Positions 42,036-53,716 of a stretch of DNA of 64,000 nt are shown piece by piece. The stretch is from Clostridia bacterium (GTDB lineage Bacteria; Bacillota; Clostridia; Oscillospirales; Acutalibacteraceae). Every line of letters begins with the position of its first letter. Within the stretch, counting starts at the first letter, position 1. The stretch is taken from positions 1 to 64,000 of the forward strand of contig JAFRUA010000002.1 of the NCBI GenBank assembly GCA_017434855.1. Reading direction: 5' to 3'. Both the position numbers and the translations under genes were made by a program. Under the pieces are notes generated by a model that was not told the DNA's origin, searched no databases, and worked only from the letters and a program-made list of their open reading frames with translations.

Positions 42036-43804
42036 CAGTCATCCTCCTCATCTTTCGCGTGCTCCAGCTCTTCCTTGAGCTGCGCCAGGATCTCGTCATA
42101 CGCTTCGTCAACCTTTGCCTCTTCCACATACTTGAAGCGGCCGATGTCTTCGCGTACCGGCATGGCGGCGATCTTTTCGATATTGCCGCCCGCCTCCAGG
42201 CGGGCCGTACTCTGATCGTAAAAACCAAGAACCAGCCGCATCATCAAAAGCTGCTTTTTCAGCGAGGTATAGGTGTCGATCTCATGGAACGCGAGCTGAT
42301 GCAAAAAGTCTTCGCGGATGGAGCGGGCGGCTTCCATGGTCAGCCGGTCGGCCGGAGACAGCGCGTCCATACCGACCAGTTTGACGATCTCTTCCAGCTC
42401 CGCTTCACGCGAAAGCAGCTGCATGATCCGCGCGCGCAGCGTCGTCCAGTCGTCCGCCACGTTTGCGTTGAACCATTCGCCGAGCGAGGAGGCGTACAGA
42501 GAATAACTCGTCAGCCAGTTGATCGCCGGGAAGTGACGCTTATATGCCAGCGCGGAATCCAGGCCCCAGAAGACCTTGACGATGCGCAGCGTCGCCTGCG
42601 ACACCGGTTCGGAAATATCACCGCCGGCGGGCGACACGGCCCCGATGACCGACAGCGCACCCTCGCGCGGTTCGGTGCCGAGCGATTCCACACGGCCGGC
42701 GCGCTCATAGAACTGCGCCAGACGGGAACCGAGGTACGCCGGATAACCCTCTTCACCGGGCATTTCTTCCAGACGGCCGGACATTTCGCGCAGCGCCTCT
42801 GCCCAGCGGGACGTGGAGTCCGCCATCAGTGCGACGCTGTAGCCCATGTCGCGGAAATATTCGGCAATCGTAATGCCGGTATAGATGGACGCCTCTCGCG
42901 CAGCCACGGGCATGTCGGAGGTATTTGCAATCAGAACGGTGCGCTCCATCAGGGACTTGCCGGTGTGCGGGTCGATCAGCTCCGGAAACTCGCCGAGCAC
43001 GTCGGTCATTTCGTTGCCGCGTTCGCCGCAGCCGATATAGACCACGATGTCGGCCTCCGCCCACTTTGCAAGCTGATGCTGCGTCACGGTTTTGCCGCTG
43101 CCGAACGGACCGGGGATCGCCGCAACGCCGCCCTTTGCAATCGGGAACAAGGCGTCGATGACGCGCTGGCCGGTGACCAGCGGCATTTTCGGCGCCAGCT
43201 TGCGGGTATAGGGACGGCCCTTGCGAACCGGCCATTTCTGCATCAGGCCGATGGGCTGCGGGTTGCCGTCGCGGTCCTCGATGATGGCGACGGTGTCCTC
43301 CACCGTGCACATGCCCTCGCTGATCTCGCGCACAACGCCCTTCATCATGGGCGGCAGCATGATCTTGTGCAGCACCACGTCTGTTTCCTGCACGGTCCCC
43401 AGCACATCGCCGCCGGTCACCGTGTCGCCGGCCTTGACGCAGGGTGTGAACTTCCACTGCTTTTCACGCGACAGGGCAGGCACCTCGATGCCGCGGGTCA
43501 AGTTGTTGCCCGCGATCTTCATGATCTCTTCCAGCGGGCGCTGGATGCCGTCAAAGATGCCGCCGATCAGGCCGGGGCCAAGCTCCACAGACAGCGGTTC
43601 GCCGGTGGAAACCACCGCTTCGCCGGTCCGCAGGCCGGACGTTTCTTCATACACCTGAATGGACGCGCGGTCGCCGCGCATCTCGATGATTTCGCCGATC
43701 AGGCGCTGCTCGCTGACGCGAACAACGTCAAACATATTTGCTTCACGCATGCCGGACGCCACGACGAGCGGGCCCGACACCTTTGTGATGGAACCGATAT
43801 TCAA
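42035..43804 (-). CDS. ntpA: V-type ATPase catalytic subunit A
   Basis: 589 residues. The P-loop GPFGSGKT (about 230-237) binds ATP, and the bulge region (about 110-190) specific to V/A-type A subunits is present. [34 protein letters not shown] (in part) and [27 protein letters not shown] (in part) are signature sequences. The start is TTG with AAAGGTGAT upstream. There is no intein. Confidence 0.98.
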   Translation of the reverse strand: MNIGSITKVSGPLVVASGMREANMFDVVRVSEQRLIGEIIEMRGDRASIQVYEETSGLRTGEAVVSTGEPLSVELGPGLIGGIFDGIQRPLEEIMKIAGNNLTRGIEVPALSREKQWKFTPCVKAGDTVTGGDVLGTVQETDVVLHKIMLPPMMKGVVREISEGMCTVEDTVAIIEDRDGNPQPIGLMQKWPVRKGRPYTRKLAPKMPLVTGQRVIDALFPIAKGGVAAIPGPFGSGKTVTQHQLAKWAEADIVVYIGCGERGNEMTDVLGEFPELIDPHTGKSLMERTVLIANTSDMPVAAREASIYTGITIAEYFRDMGYSVALMADSTSRWAEALREMSGRLEEMPGEEGYPAYLGSRLAQFYERAGRVESLGTEPREGALSVIGAVSPAGGDISEPVSQATLRIVKVFWGLDSALAYKRHFPAINWLTSYSLYASSLGEWFNANVADDWTTLRARIMQLLSREAELEEIVKLVGMDALSPADRLTMEAARSIREDFLHQLAFHEIDTYTSLKKQLLMMRLVLGFYDQSTARLEAGGNIEKIAAMPVREDIGRFKYVEEAKVDEAYDEILAQLKEELEHAKDEEDD

Positions 43805-43851
43805 ATGCTATCACCTTTTCTCCGCGTACCAAAACGCTTTGGCGTGCGGCT

Positions 43852-44163
43852 TTATTTCAGAATATCCGAGCCGACGGCCTGCTCGACCGAGCGGCTGATG
43901 CTGCGCATCCCCTCGCCGGTGTTGCCCACAACGCCGGGGATCAGGATCACGGCGGGAACCGCCGCGTCGCGGTAACGGTCCAGCTCTTCGCCGAGCATGG
44001 ACGCAAGCTGTTCTGTCAGAAACACAACGGCATATTTTTCTTCGCTCATTCTGCGAAGCTGCTGCTGCGCCGTCTTCGCATCCAAAACGGGATGCACCTC
44101 CAGGCCGATGGAGGCGAAGCCGGACACGCTGTCCCGGTCGCCGATCGCCGCTATCTTATACAT
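43852..44163 (-). CDS. ntpG: V-type ATPase subunit F
   Basis: 103 residues from ATG at 44163 (MYKIAAIGDRDSVSGF, the family-typical start). A GTG at 44172 is an alternative that lies nearer the GAAAGG site. It is a central-stalk subunit with a Rossmann-like fold (YAVVFLTEQLA, PAVILIPG). It overlaps the end of the subunit C gene. The symbol follows Enterococcus naming. Confidence 0.93.
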   Translation of the reverse strand: MYKIAAIGDRDSVSGFASIGLEVHPVLDAKTAQQQLRRMSEEKYAVVFLTEQLASMLGEELDRYRDAAVPAVILIPGVVGNTGEGMRSISRSVEQAVGSDILK

Positions 44164-45127
44164 ACAACGCACGCAGCCTTTCTTCTATGGTTTCGCTCGG
44201 CACGCCGCCCTGCTTTCCGGACAGGATCATGCGCACCGATTTGATTTCGGCAACCTTGGCGTAGTAATAAGCCACCACCGGGTCAAAGCCGAAAAAGACA
44301 TATTTTGCGCGCTTGACCATCTGCGTCACCGAATCGTCGCACCACTTTTCAAACGCGGACGTGCTCGCTTTCAGCAAGGCCGCGCCGTCGGCATACGGCG
44401 TTTTTGCAAGGTAAGCAAGCAGCGCATCCTCCCCACGCACGGCGGCGGCGCACAGCAGCCGGTGGTCCAGCTTTGCGCAGGCAGACACCGCATCCTCCGT
44501 GAAGGAGATGTCTTTGCCTGTGCGTGCGCAGCGGTATGCGATCTTCATGTTGGTACTGTCGCAGATGAAATCAAACACGTCGGTCAGCAGCCGGCTTCCG
44601 GTTGCCCCGGCCGCGTCAGACAGCGCCTGCAGCGCGGCGGCGTCCACGATCACATCGGCGCTCTGGCCGCTTTCGGTGCGGCAGGCCGCCTCATAGGCAC
44701 TTTTTGCCGGGGCGGCAAACGGCGGGTCCAACAGATCGAACGCATGGGTCTGCACCCGCGTTGTCAGCGCCGCAAGGTCCAGCGACGTGGGCGTGATATA
44801 CAACCGCGCGGGGTCGGCGCCCGTCAGCATACATTTCAGCGCCGTCTTGAGGTTCTGAAAGTCGTTGAGCAGCGTCAGCACGCGGCACTGCGCCAGGTCC
44901 GGCAGACTCTCTTTCAGGAGCTGCCACAGCCGGTCATACTGCGACGCGATGATCGCAGACACGTCGGTCAGCGCCTTGTCTTCCAGCCAGCCGAGGCTTT
45001 GCAGCATCTGCACCGCGGCGTCAAAAGACGGCGTTTCGGCCAGCGTGCGCACCTGCGCTTCGGTCAGCAGCCGGCCCTCGTTGGCACGGATGCGCGCGAC
45101 CGCATATGCATAATCATGGTCTTTCAT
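44156..45127 (-). CDS. ntpC: V-type ATPase subunit C (AC39/d type)
   Basis: 323 residues, helical, the socket joining the rotor stalk to the c ring. DYAYAVARIRANEGRLLTEAQ (in part), FDFICDSTNMKIAYRCARTGK (in part) and FGFDPVVAYYYAKVAEIKSVRMI (in part) match the family. The ATG at 45127 follows GGGGGTG; the frame to 45148 is not needed. It is 13 bases after subunit E. Confidence 0.94.
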   Translation of the reverse strand: MKDHDYAYAVARIRANEGRLLTEAQVRTLAETPSFDAAVQMLQSLGWLEDKALTDVSAIIASQYDRLWQLLKESLPDLAQCRVLTLLNDFQNLKTALKCMLTGADPARLYITPTSLDLAALTTRVQTHAFDLLDPPFAAPAKSAYEAACRTESGQSADVIVDAAALQALSDAAGATGSRLLTDVFDFICDSTNMKIAYRCARTGKDISFTEDAVSACAKLDHRLLCAAAVRGEDALLAYLAKTPYADGAALLKASTSAFEKWCDDSVTQMVKRAKYVFFGFDPVVAYYYAKVAEIKSVRMILSGKQGGVPSETIEERLRALYV

Positions 45128-45140
45128 CCCGGCACCCCCA

Positions 45141-45731
45141 TCATTCAAACAGCAAGGGGTTGAGCCGGTCCTTCAGCGTGTCCATCTTTTCATCAAATAC
45201 GGCGCGCAGCGTGCAGTTGACCTCCATGTCGCCATACACCAGCACAAAGCCGTTTTCGATGTCTTTCGGCTCTTTTGCAACCTGAACCGCACCGGTCTCA
45301 TAAACCGTCTGATTGATCCGGTCCTCAAAATCCGCCGGGCACCGCGCAAGGTCGCGTTTGTTCAGATAGAGCTTGCATTCACTTTTTTCGACGTTTTTGA
45401 CACAGAGCGAAAACAGCAGATCAAAGTACGCCTGATCGTCCATGTTTTCGATCGCTTCATACGCGGCGGCGATCACGTCGTTGACCACCGCGTTGCGGAC
45501 CGAAAGATAATTCGTCCGCGTAATGGTTTCGGCAGAAGCGCGGGCAGCGCCCACTTTGCGCTTTGCCTCCTGCTGCGCCTTTTCAACCAAAGCGGCCGCT
45601 TTTTCATCCGCAGCCGTCTGCGCCTCGGCCAAAAGCCGCTGGGCCTTTTGATTGGCGGCAGCCAGCGTCGCTTCGGCCTGCTGCGCGCTTTCCTGCTCAA
45701 TTTTAGAAAGGATTTTATCCAGTCCCGTCAA
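45141..45731 (-). CDS. ntpE: V-type ATPase subunit E
   Basis: 196 residues. A long N-terminal Ala/Glu/Lys coiled coil (about 5-75) forms the peripheral stalk, followed by a mixed C-terminal head (LFSLCVKNVEKSECKLYLNK, GFVLVYGDMEVNCTLRAVFDE in part). The TTG at 45731 is preferred because AAAGGAG lies 8 bases upstream; the longer frame to 45767 runs into that ribosome site. Confidence 0.92.
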   Translation of the reverse strand: MTGLDKILSKIEQESAQQAEATLAAANQKAQRLLAEAQTAADEKAAALVEKAQQEAKRKVGAARASAETITRTNYLSVRNAVVNDVIAAAYEAIENMDDQAYFDLLFSLCVKNVEKSECKLYLNKRDLARCPADFEDRINQTVYETGAVQVAKEPKDIENGFVLVYGDMEVNCTLRAVFDEKMDTLKDRLNPLLFE

Positions 45732-45767
45732 AGTCTCATCTCCTTTGGTTTGATAAAAGAGCGGCAC

Positions 45768-48231
<2,464 letters not shown>

Positions 48232-48270
48232 ATTTCAGCACCACCCTTTCATCCAAAGCTGACATCGGCA

Positions 48271-48582
48271 TCATTCGGCAATCGTGTCAAGGATCAGCCG
48301 GATCGCTTCGTCGTATTTCTTTTCAGTCGTCGAAATGACCTTTCCCCTTCTCATGTCAGACAGCTTTTCTGCCTGCTTGAGAATGCCGTCGGCGGTGTAA
48401 TCCGCCTCGGAAAGGATCATCTGCGCCTCGTTCTGTGCCTGCTGCAGCGTCGCCTGCTCCATGATCTGCGCTGTGCGCCGCGCCTCTTCCAGAATGGCGT
48501 CTGCCTGCTGCGCGGCGGCTTTTTGCCGGTCATCGGCGGCCGCCTCTGCCTGCAGGACCGATTTGATCAAATCAAGGGCCAA
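48271..48582 (-). CDS. ntpF: V-type ATPase peripheral stalk subunit G/H
   Basis: 103 residues, almost entirely an Ala/Gln/Glu coiled coil, partner of subunit E in the peripheral stalk. The TTG start has GGAGGTG 7 bases upstream. The first 16 bases overlap the end of the kinase-like gene upstream. With I, K, E, C, F, A, B and D it reproduces the order of the Enterococcus ntp operon. Confidence 0.85.
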   Translation of the reverse strand: MALDLIKSVLQAEAAADDRQKAAAQQADAILEEARRTAQIMEQATLQQAQNEAQMILSEADYTADGILKQAEKLSDMRRGKVISTTEKKYDEAIRLILDTIAE

Positions 48583-49958
48583 AAGAATGCACCTCCGTCA
48601 AAAAATGAAGTGATGACCGCTGCGGTCTGAACCGCCCCCGGCTCTTTGCCGCCGGCCTTTAACGCCAGCGAAACGATGAGCAGCAGCAACAGCAAAACCG
48701 CGACCGCCGCAAGCACCCAGAATTTTTTGTCGCGCGGAATCGTCAGCTTGCGCGGCGCCCCGGTCTGCGGCTGCTGCACATGCGGCGCCGCCGTTTTTTG
48801 GGTCTGCGGCAACGCGTCCGGCGCGGCAGAATTCTGCGGCTGCACGTCAGGGATCTGAGTGTCATCCTTCCGCGATACGGTCTGCGCCTCTTCGCCCGGA
48901 TAGGCGGGCGGCGCGGGCGGAATCAGCTCCACGTCCGAGGGTGCGGGCACCGGTTCGGCCCCGGCGGGCGGCACGTCGGCCGCACTGGTGTCGGAACGGG
49001 AAAAGATATCCTCAAACTCCGTCTTTTCCAGCGGTTCGTGCTGCAGCACATGCTCCAGGTCCGCCAGCATCTGCTTTGGCGAAAGATAGCGCTCCTCCGG
49101 CCGGAAGGCACAGGCTTTCCGGATCACCTGCCACAGCCCGTCGCCGGCAAGCGCGGGGCGCGGCAGCGGCCGGTTTGCCAGCCGTTCGGCCTTGGACCGG
49201 TCAAGCGACGCCACCGTCAGCTCCTGCGGATACGGCTCCGTAAACGGCAGCCGGCCGCGGTTCACCAGCGTATAGAGCACCAGGCCCAGCGCATAGGTGT
49301 CAGACGTGCAGTTGATCTTGCCGCTTTCGATGAATTCCGGCGCCATATAGTACTGCGTGCGTTTGTACGCCACAGACGTCTTGCTCGGCTCCAGGCAGCT
49401 GAACGACCCAAGGTCGCCCAGCTTGCAGACGCCCTTGCGGTCAAACAGAATGTTTTCCGGCTTCAGGTTGGGATAGATATAACCGAAGTCGCGGCAGCGG
49501 TTGAGGCTGCGGCAGATCGAAATGCCCAGCCGGACCGCCTCGTCCTCTGTCAAAGAGAACTGTTCCAGAAGCTGCGGCAAAGATTTCATTTCTTCCAACC
49601 GAATCAGGATCAGGGTGCCCTTGCCGTCGCTGGTGGCGCGCTGCTCCCATTCCTCATAACGGACAAAGTGCCTGCCGCAGTCCGCCTGCTGAATAATCGC
49701 GATATTTTCGGTGATATTATGAATGATTTTGTCGCGCTGTGTATCTCCGGTCGGCAGAGCGGAAACTTCACCCGCCAGCTTGTTGAATGACTTTTTTTCG
49801 TTGCGATAGTCCCCGACACGGATCGTTTTGAGCACGGCGCGCTGCACGGTGCCGTCCGCATTTTTCCGCGTGATGACAAACGCTTTCCCGTCTGTGCCGG
49901 AACCCAAAGATTTTTCGGTATACCAGTCGCCGAAAACGGGATCAAAATCCTGTGCCAT
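48567..49958 (-). CDS. Membrane-anchored kinase-like protein heading the V-ATPase operon
   Basis: 463 residues. A protein kinase fold occupies about 10-290: Gly loop SLGSGTDGKAFV, ATP lysine VLKTI, metal motif LGDLGSF (DLG for DFG), PEFIES for APE, and DTYALGLVLYTLV. The catalytic loop reads YIYPNLKPENILF, so His, Arg and Asp of HRDLKPEN are Tyr, Pro and Asn. Loss of the catalytic Asp predicts weak or no phosphotransfer. A Pro/Ala-rich linker, one membrane helix (about 432-455) and a short extracellular tail follow. The ATG at 49958 has AAAGGGGA upstream. The stop lies inside the first V-ATPase gene, so the two should be coupled. Confidence 0.87.
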   Translation of the reverse strand: MAQDFDPVFGDWYTEKSLGSGTDGKAFVITRKNADGTVQRAVLKTIRVGDYRNEKKSFNKLAGEVSALPTGDTQRDKIIHNITENIAIIQQADCGRHFVRYEEWEQRATSDGKGTLILIRLEEMKSLPQLLEQFSLTEDEAVRLGISICRSLNRCRDFGYIYPNLKPENILFDRKGVCKLGDLGSFSCLEPSKTSVAYKRTQYYMAPEFIESGKINCTSDTYALGLVLYTLVNRGRLPFTEPYPQELTVASLDRSKAERLANRPLPRPALAGDGLWQVIRKACAFRPEERYLSPKQMLADLEHVLQHEPLEKTEFEDIFSRSDTSAADVPPAGAEPVPAPSDVELIPPAPPAYPGEEAQTVSRKDDTQIPDVQPQNSAAPDALPQTQKTAAPHVQQPQTGAPRKLTIPRDKKFWVLAAVAVLLLLLLIVSLALKAGGKEPGAVQTAAVITSFFDGGAFFWPLI

Positions 49959-50125
49959 ATCATTTCCCCTTTCACAAAAGATTGAATCACCCGGCATGGC
50001 GCCGGAAAGAGTGTCGTATTCTGAGTTATTATATCACAGTTTGAAAAAAAATTCCATCATTCTAAGAGAAAAATTTAAAAAATCGAAGAAATATTTATTG
50101 TTTGGTTCTTCTTCCGATTTTACTA

Positions 50126-50154
50126 TTGACAAGCGGCGCAAAAAAATATAAAAT
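50126..50154 (+). promoter_or_regulatory. Sigma-A promoter for the DUF1292 gene
   Basis: -35 TTGACA at 50126-50131, 17-bp spacer, -10 TAAAAT at 50149-50154, about 20 bases before GGAGG. A minus-strand TATAAT at about 50029-50034 may belong to the kinase/V-ATPase operon, but its -35 is weak. Confidence 0.82.
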
Positions 50155-50184
50155 AAGGATGTAAAAAAGCTTTGGAGGCGTTTT

Positions 50185-50502
50185 ATGCAAGAAGGACCCG
50201 AACTGGACATGGACATCGTTTCGGTAGTGGACGATGACGGAAAAGAACATATTTTTGAAGAACTGGACCGGATCGAGACTGACGACGGCAGCCGCTATGT
50301 CGCGCTGATTCCCGTCTATGACGACGACGTTGAGATTCTTGACGATGACGGCGACGTTTTGATTTTGAAGGTTCTGGAAGAAAAGGGCGAAACCTATCTG
50401 GTCCAGATCGAAGACGAGGCGGAGTTCAACGAGATCGGTACCATCTTTGAAGACCGGCTGATTGAAAAGTACGAAGCCGAAGACAGCCCCGACACACTTT
50501 GA
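50185..50502 (+). CDS. DUF1292 family protein
   Basis: 105 residues, very acidic (runs of Asp/Glu), with the DUF1292 pattern: VDDDGKEHIFEELDRIE, SRYVALIPVYDDD, DVLILKVLEEKGE, YLVQIEDEAEFNEI. Such small proteins are widespread in Firmicutes, often near yrzL/ruvX-type genes; the function is unknown. GGAGG lies 7 bases before the ATG. The 6S RNA follows directly. Confidence 0.9.
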   Translation: MQEGPELDMDIVSVVDDDGKEHIFEELDRIETDDGSRYVALIPVYDDDVEILDDDGDVLILKVLEEKGETYLVQIEDEAEFNEIGTIFEDRLIEKYEAEDSPDTL

Positions 50503-50517
50503 GCGTGCAAACAAGTC

Positions 50518-50701
50518 AATATCCTGCCGTGTGCGACAACCCAATGATTATAACCCAACACACTTTTTAAAGGAGAGCGTCTCGTGCAGCGGATTGCAGA
50601 CCTCCCGCTTTTGCGGACGAAGGGAGCGTGAACCTGCGCGGCAATTTCCACCCTGCTTGATGCAGGTTATACACGTTGGGCCGGCACGGCGGGATTTTTT
50701 T
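50518..50701 (+). ncRNA. ssrS: 6S RNA (RNA polymerase-binding regulator)
   Basis: A noncoding stretch of about 180 bases folds like 6S RNA. The closing stem TCCTGCCGTG (50522-50531) pairs fully with CACGGCGGGA (50685-50694) and is followed by seven T. An inner helix CCCAATG/CGTTGGG follows, then a large central bubble with the small 3'-side hairpin CCTGC-TTGAT-GCAGG (about 50652-50666). The apical stem is CGTGCAG/CTGCGCG with CTCCC/GGGAG above it. The central bubble mimics an open promoter and binds the housekeeping holoenzyme in known 6S RNAs. The call rests on structure and was not checked against a model. Confidence 0.8.
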
Positions 50702-50764
50702 ACAAATTATTCACATAAATTACCGCGCTTTGTTGGACATTTGTTGGACAGGCGACGCTATAAT
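50698..50764 (+). promoter_or_regulatory. Pho-box-like promoter module 1 (HAD phosphatase unit)
   Basis: TTTACA (50699-50704) and TTCACA (50710-50715) are 11 bp apart. TTTGTTGGACA then occurs twice in direct succession (50729-50739, 50740-50750). Eight bases later comes -10 TATAAT (50759-50764). No good -35 is present at 17 bp; the repeats take its place, as expected for an activator-dependent promoter. Module 2 at 53713-53779 has exactly the same spacing. Confidence 0.75.
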
Positions 50765-50798
50765 GGAAAAACAAAAAGCAAAAAGGAGCTGTCTCACA

Positions 50799-51881
50799 AT
50801 GAAAACCTACATCAAACGAACACTTGCCATTTTTCTTTGTCTGGCACTGATTCTGACCGTGCTTTGCCTTGTGGGCGGCGGACAAAAGAAGACGCAAGAC
50901 AAAGCGCTTTCACTGTGGACAGAAGGCGCAAAAGCAAAGGAAGCGCTGGTCGACTATGTTCAGACCGTCACGGATGCGGAAAGTGACGACTTTATTCCGG
51001 TGGAGGACCGCATCGCCGTGTTTGACCTGGACGGCACCCTGTTCTGTGAAACCGACCCGAACTATTTTGATTATACGCTTCTGGCGTATCGCGTGTTGGA
51101 AGACCCGGATTACAAAGACAAGGCGTCTGATTTTGAGCGCGAGGTTGCGAACAAAATCAAAGCGCAAAATGAAACCGGCGCAAAGTTTGACGGGCTGGCG
51201 GTCGACCACGGCAAAGCGGTGGCAAGCGCCTTCAAAGGCATGACGGTTGATGAATTCAACGCTTATATTCAGGAATTCAAAAAGCAGCCGATGCCAAGCT
51301 ATGACGGCATGACCCGCGGCGACGGCTGGTACCGCCCGATGCTGGAGGTTGTGGACTATCTGCAGGCAAACGACTTCACCGTCTATGTGGTCAGCGGCAC
51401 CGACCGCTTCATCGTGCGCGGTATCGTGGACAATTCTCCGCTGAACGTGCCCAACCGCCAGATCATCGGCTCTGACGAGACCGTGGTTGCCAGGAACCAG
51501 GGCGACGAAGACAGTCTGGATTTCACCTACAATAAAGATAATGAATACAACGATGACGATGCGATCGTTCTCGGCGGCGAATTCATCATCAAGAATCTGA
51601 AAATGAACAAGGTTGCCGTCATCACGCAGGAGATCGGCCGGAAGCCGGTGCTTTCCTTCGGCAACAGCTCGGGTGACAGCAGCATGGCGGAATATGTCAC
51701 ATCCGGCAACCCATACAAAAGCCTTGCGTTCATGCTTTGCTGCGACGACACCGCGCGTGAAAACGGCAAAGAAGAAACAGCGCAGAAGATGTATGATCTG
51801 TGTGAAGAATACGATTGGGTCCCCGTTTCCATGAAAAACGACTGGACGACCATCTATGGCGACGGCGTAACCAAAAAATAA
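50799..51881 (+). CDS. Exported or membrane-anchored HAD-family phosphatase
   Basis: 360 residues. A hydrophobic N-terminal segment (about 8-25) acts as signal or anchor. The HAD core has motif I FDLDGTLF (about 71-78, nucleophile and acid/base Asp), motif II VVSGTD (about 193-198), a Lys in the third position, and motif IV SFGNSSGDSSM (about 285-295). The layout with a helical cap (FNAYIQEF) resembles the phosphoserine-phosphatase-like/acid phosphatase branch. The ATG at 50799 follows AAAAGGAG by 10 bases. It sits under the Pho-box-like module 1, consistent with phosphate scavenging (inference). Confidence 0.87.
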   Translation: MKTYIKRTLAIFLCLALILTVLCLVGGGQKKTQDKALSLWTEGAKAKEALVDYVQTVTDAESDDFIPVEDRIAVFDLDGTLFCETDPNYFDYTLLAYRVLEDPDYKDKASDFEREVANKIKAQNETGAKFDGLAVDHGKAVASAFKGMTVDEFNAYIQEFKKQPMPSYDGMTRGDGWYRPMLEVVDYLQANDFTVYVVSGTDRFIVRGIVDNSPLNVPNRQIIGSDETVVARNQGDEDSLDFTYNKDNEYNDDDAIVLGGEFIIKNLKMNKVAVITQEIGRKPVLSFGNSSGDSSMAEYVTSGNPYKSLAFMLCCDDTARENGKEETAQKMYDLCEEYDWVPVSMKNDWTTIYGDGVTKK

Positions 51882-51905
51882 GCATCATTAATTGGAGGTC
51901 ACATC

Positions 51906-53657
51906 ATGAAAAAAACAACCAAGCGTACCTTCTCCATCCTGCTGTGCCTGCTGCTGGCGCTGTCTGTGTGCAGCGTCGCCGCATTCGCAGAGGGCGAAAC
52001 GACCAAAGAAGTCACTTACATCGACGCCAGCGGCACACCGCAGACCGTGGAAGCGACGGTGGCGGTGCCCGGCATCTACTATGGCGCATCGGTTGAAACG
52101 GGCTGGTATGTGATCGAAGGCACCTACAGCGGCGACGGACAACTGTTTTTTGAAGACACCGTCACCAATCTGATCCTTGCCGACAACGCCGACTGGACGA
52201 TCACAAATTCCGGCGAGATCAGCATTGGCAACGTCAACTCCGCCGGCACGCTGAACGTCTATGCGCAGGCAAACAACACGGGAGCGCTCCATCTCGCGGG
52301 CGGAATGATCTCCTATGGCGGCGCGATGCATATTTACGGCGGCAGCATCGTCTCTTCTTACAAGATTGGCGGTTCGCCGAGCAAGGGCGACCTCACGGCC
52401 GACAACTGTACACTGACCGGCAGCCTCTACGGAAAGGATATCACGCTGAGCAATTGCACCGTGACCGGCAACACTGGGAACTGCACCGGCGCATTCACGC
52501 TCGACGGCGGATCGTACACATCCGTTTGCGGAAGCTATGACGTGCCGGTGCGGGCAGCCAGCATCGTCATCACAAATGCCACAGTTGAAGGAAGCGGCGG
52601 CCAGTTTGGCCTGCACGCCACCGGCGGCAGCGTGACGATCCGCAACAGCACCGTGACCCTTTCAGCCAGCAACATGGCCATTTCCGGCAGCGGCGTCAGC
52701 ATCTCCGGCGGCAGCGTCACAGCGATCAGCACAGGCAACTTCGGCATCTACAGCTCCGGCGGTCCGATTGAGATCACCGGCGGAACCGTTACGGCCGAAG
52801 GCGGCGTTTTTGGGTTGTATTCCGGTCAGGGCGTTGCGCTCAACGGCGGTGTTGTGACTGCAGCCGGCAACGTCGCGGGCGTCAATCCGGGCGGCTCACT
52901 TACACTTGGCGCCGACACACCGAACAGCAGCTATACGCTCGGCAAAGTTTTATCCGGCGCGACGGTCACCGTGAAAGACGACCAGACCCTCACCGACGGT
53001 GAAAACGACTACACCGGCACGCTGACCTCCGAACAAGTCGCGGCACTGGCGGGCAAAACGCTGACCTGCAAGCACGCCTGGGCCTGGGTCGTTGACGACG
53101 AACCGACCTGCGGTGAAGCCGGAAAGCAGCACCAGATCTGCACCGTCTGCGGCACGACGCAGAACGAAGGCACCGTGATCGACCCGACGGGCGACCACGA
53201 TTATGCCGACGCCGAATGGACGTATTATAACGAGGAACAACATGTACGTTTTTGCACGGAGTGCGGCGCGCCGGAGTATGAAGGCCATCACGTCATCCTG
53301 AAAGGCACAGGCGACGCGACCTGCGGCGCCGAAGGCTTTACCGGCAGCGAATACTGCTCTGTCTGCGGCACACGCCTGTCTGAAGGCGAGATCATCCCGC
53401 CGACCGGCAACCACACCACGATCATCGTGAACGCGAAAGACGCCACCGCCACCGAGGACGGCTACACCGGCGACGAGGTCTGCACCGTCTGCGGCCAGAC
53501 GGTCAAAACCGGCGAAGTTATCCCCGCCACCGGCGCACCGGACGAACCGACCGAGGGCGCCTGCCCGCTTTGCGGCAAGACGCACAGTGCCAAATGGGTC
53601 CGTATCCTGCACTACATTTTCTATGTGATCCTCTGCGCGCTGAAGGTCATCAAATAA
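51906..53657 (+). CDS. Secreted beta-helix surface protein with repeated CxxCG modules
   Basis: 583 residues with a signal peptide (1-28). Residues about 60-330 are Gly/Ser/Thr/Val-rich with GGxV and SGGxVTA turns, typical of a right-handed parallel beta helix. From about 385 there are four CxxC-containing units (ICTVCGTT, FCTECGAP, YCSVCGTR, VCTVCGQT) separated by PTGDH-like linkers, ending with CPLCGKTH. The C-terminal 20 residues are hydrophobic/aromatic/basic (WVRILHYIFYVILCALKVIK) and could be a membrane tail. It starts 24 bases after the HAD gene behind GGAGG and probably shares its promoter. The ligand is unknown; beta helices often bind or cleave polysaccharides. Confidence 0.8.
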   Translation: MKKTTKRTFSILLCLLLALSVCSVAAFAEGETTKEVTYIDASGTPQTVEATVAVPGIYYGASVETGWYVIEGTYSGDGQLFFEDTVTNLILADNADWTITNSGEISIGNVNSAGTLNVYAQANNTGALHLAGGMISYGGAMHIYGGSIVSSYKIGGSPSKGDLTADNCTLTGSLYGKDITLSNCTVTGNTGNCTGAFTLDGGSYTSVCGSYDVPVRAASIVITNATVEGSGGQFGLHATGGSVTIRNSTVTLSASNMAISGSGVSISGGSVTAISTGNFGIYSSGGPIEITGGTVTAEGGVFGLYSGQGVALNGGVVTAAGNVAGVNPGGSLTLGADTPNSSYTLGKVLSGATVTVKDDQTLTDGENDYTGTLTSEQVAALAGKTLTCKHAWAWVVDDEPTCGEAGKQHQICTVCGTTQNEGTVIDPTGDHDYADAEWTYYNEEQHVRFCTECGAPEYEGHHVILKGTGDATCGAEGFTGSEYCSVCGTRLSEGEIIPPTGNHTTIIVNAKDATATEDGYTGDEVCTVCGQTVKTGEVIPATGAPDEPTEGACPLCGKTHSAKWVRILHYIFYVILCALKVIK

Positions 53658-53675
53658 CCCACCGACAATTTCAAC

Positions 53676-53716
53676 AAGGACGCCGGCTTTTGAGTCGACG
53701 TCCTTTTCCATTTTTT
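53676..53716 (+). terminator. Terminator of the HAD/surface protein unit
   Basis: Stem AAGGACG/CGTCCTT with a 16-base loop, followed by TTTCCATTTTTT. The T stretch runs directly into promoter module 2. Confidence 0.7.

Noticed and set aside
50733-50764. TTGGACA/TGGACA read as an ordinary -35 of the HAD promoter
   Set aside because: The spacing to TATAAT is 19-20 bp, outside the good range, and the exact doubling of the 11-bp unit in both promoters is better explained as activator sites.
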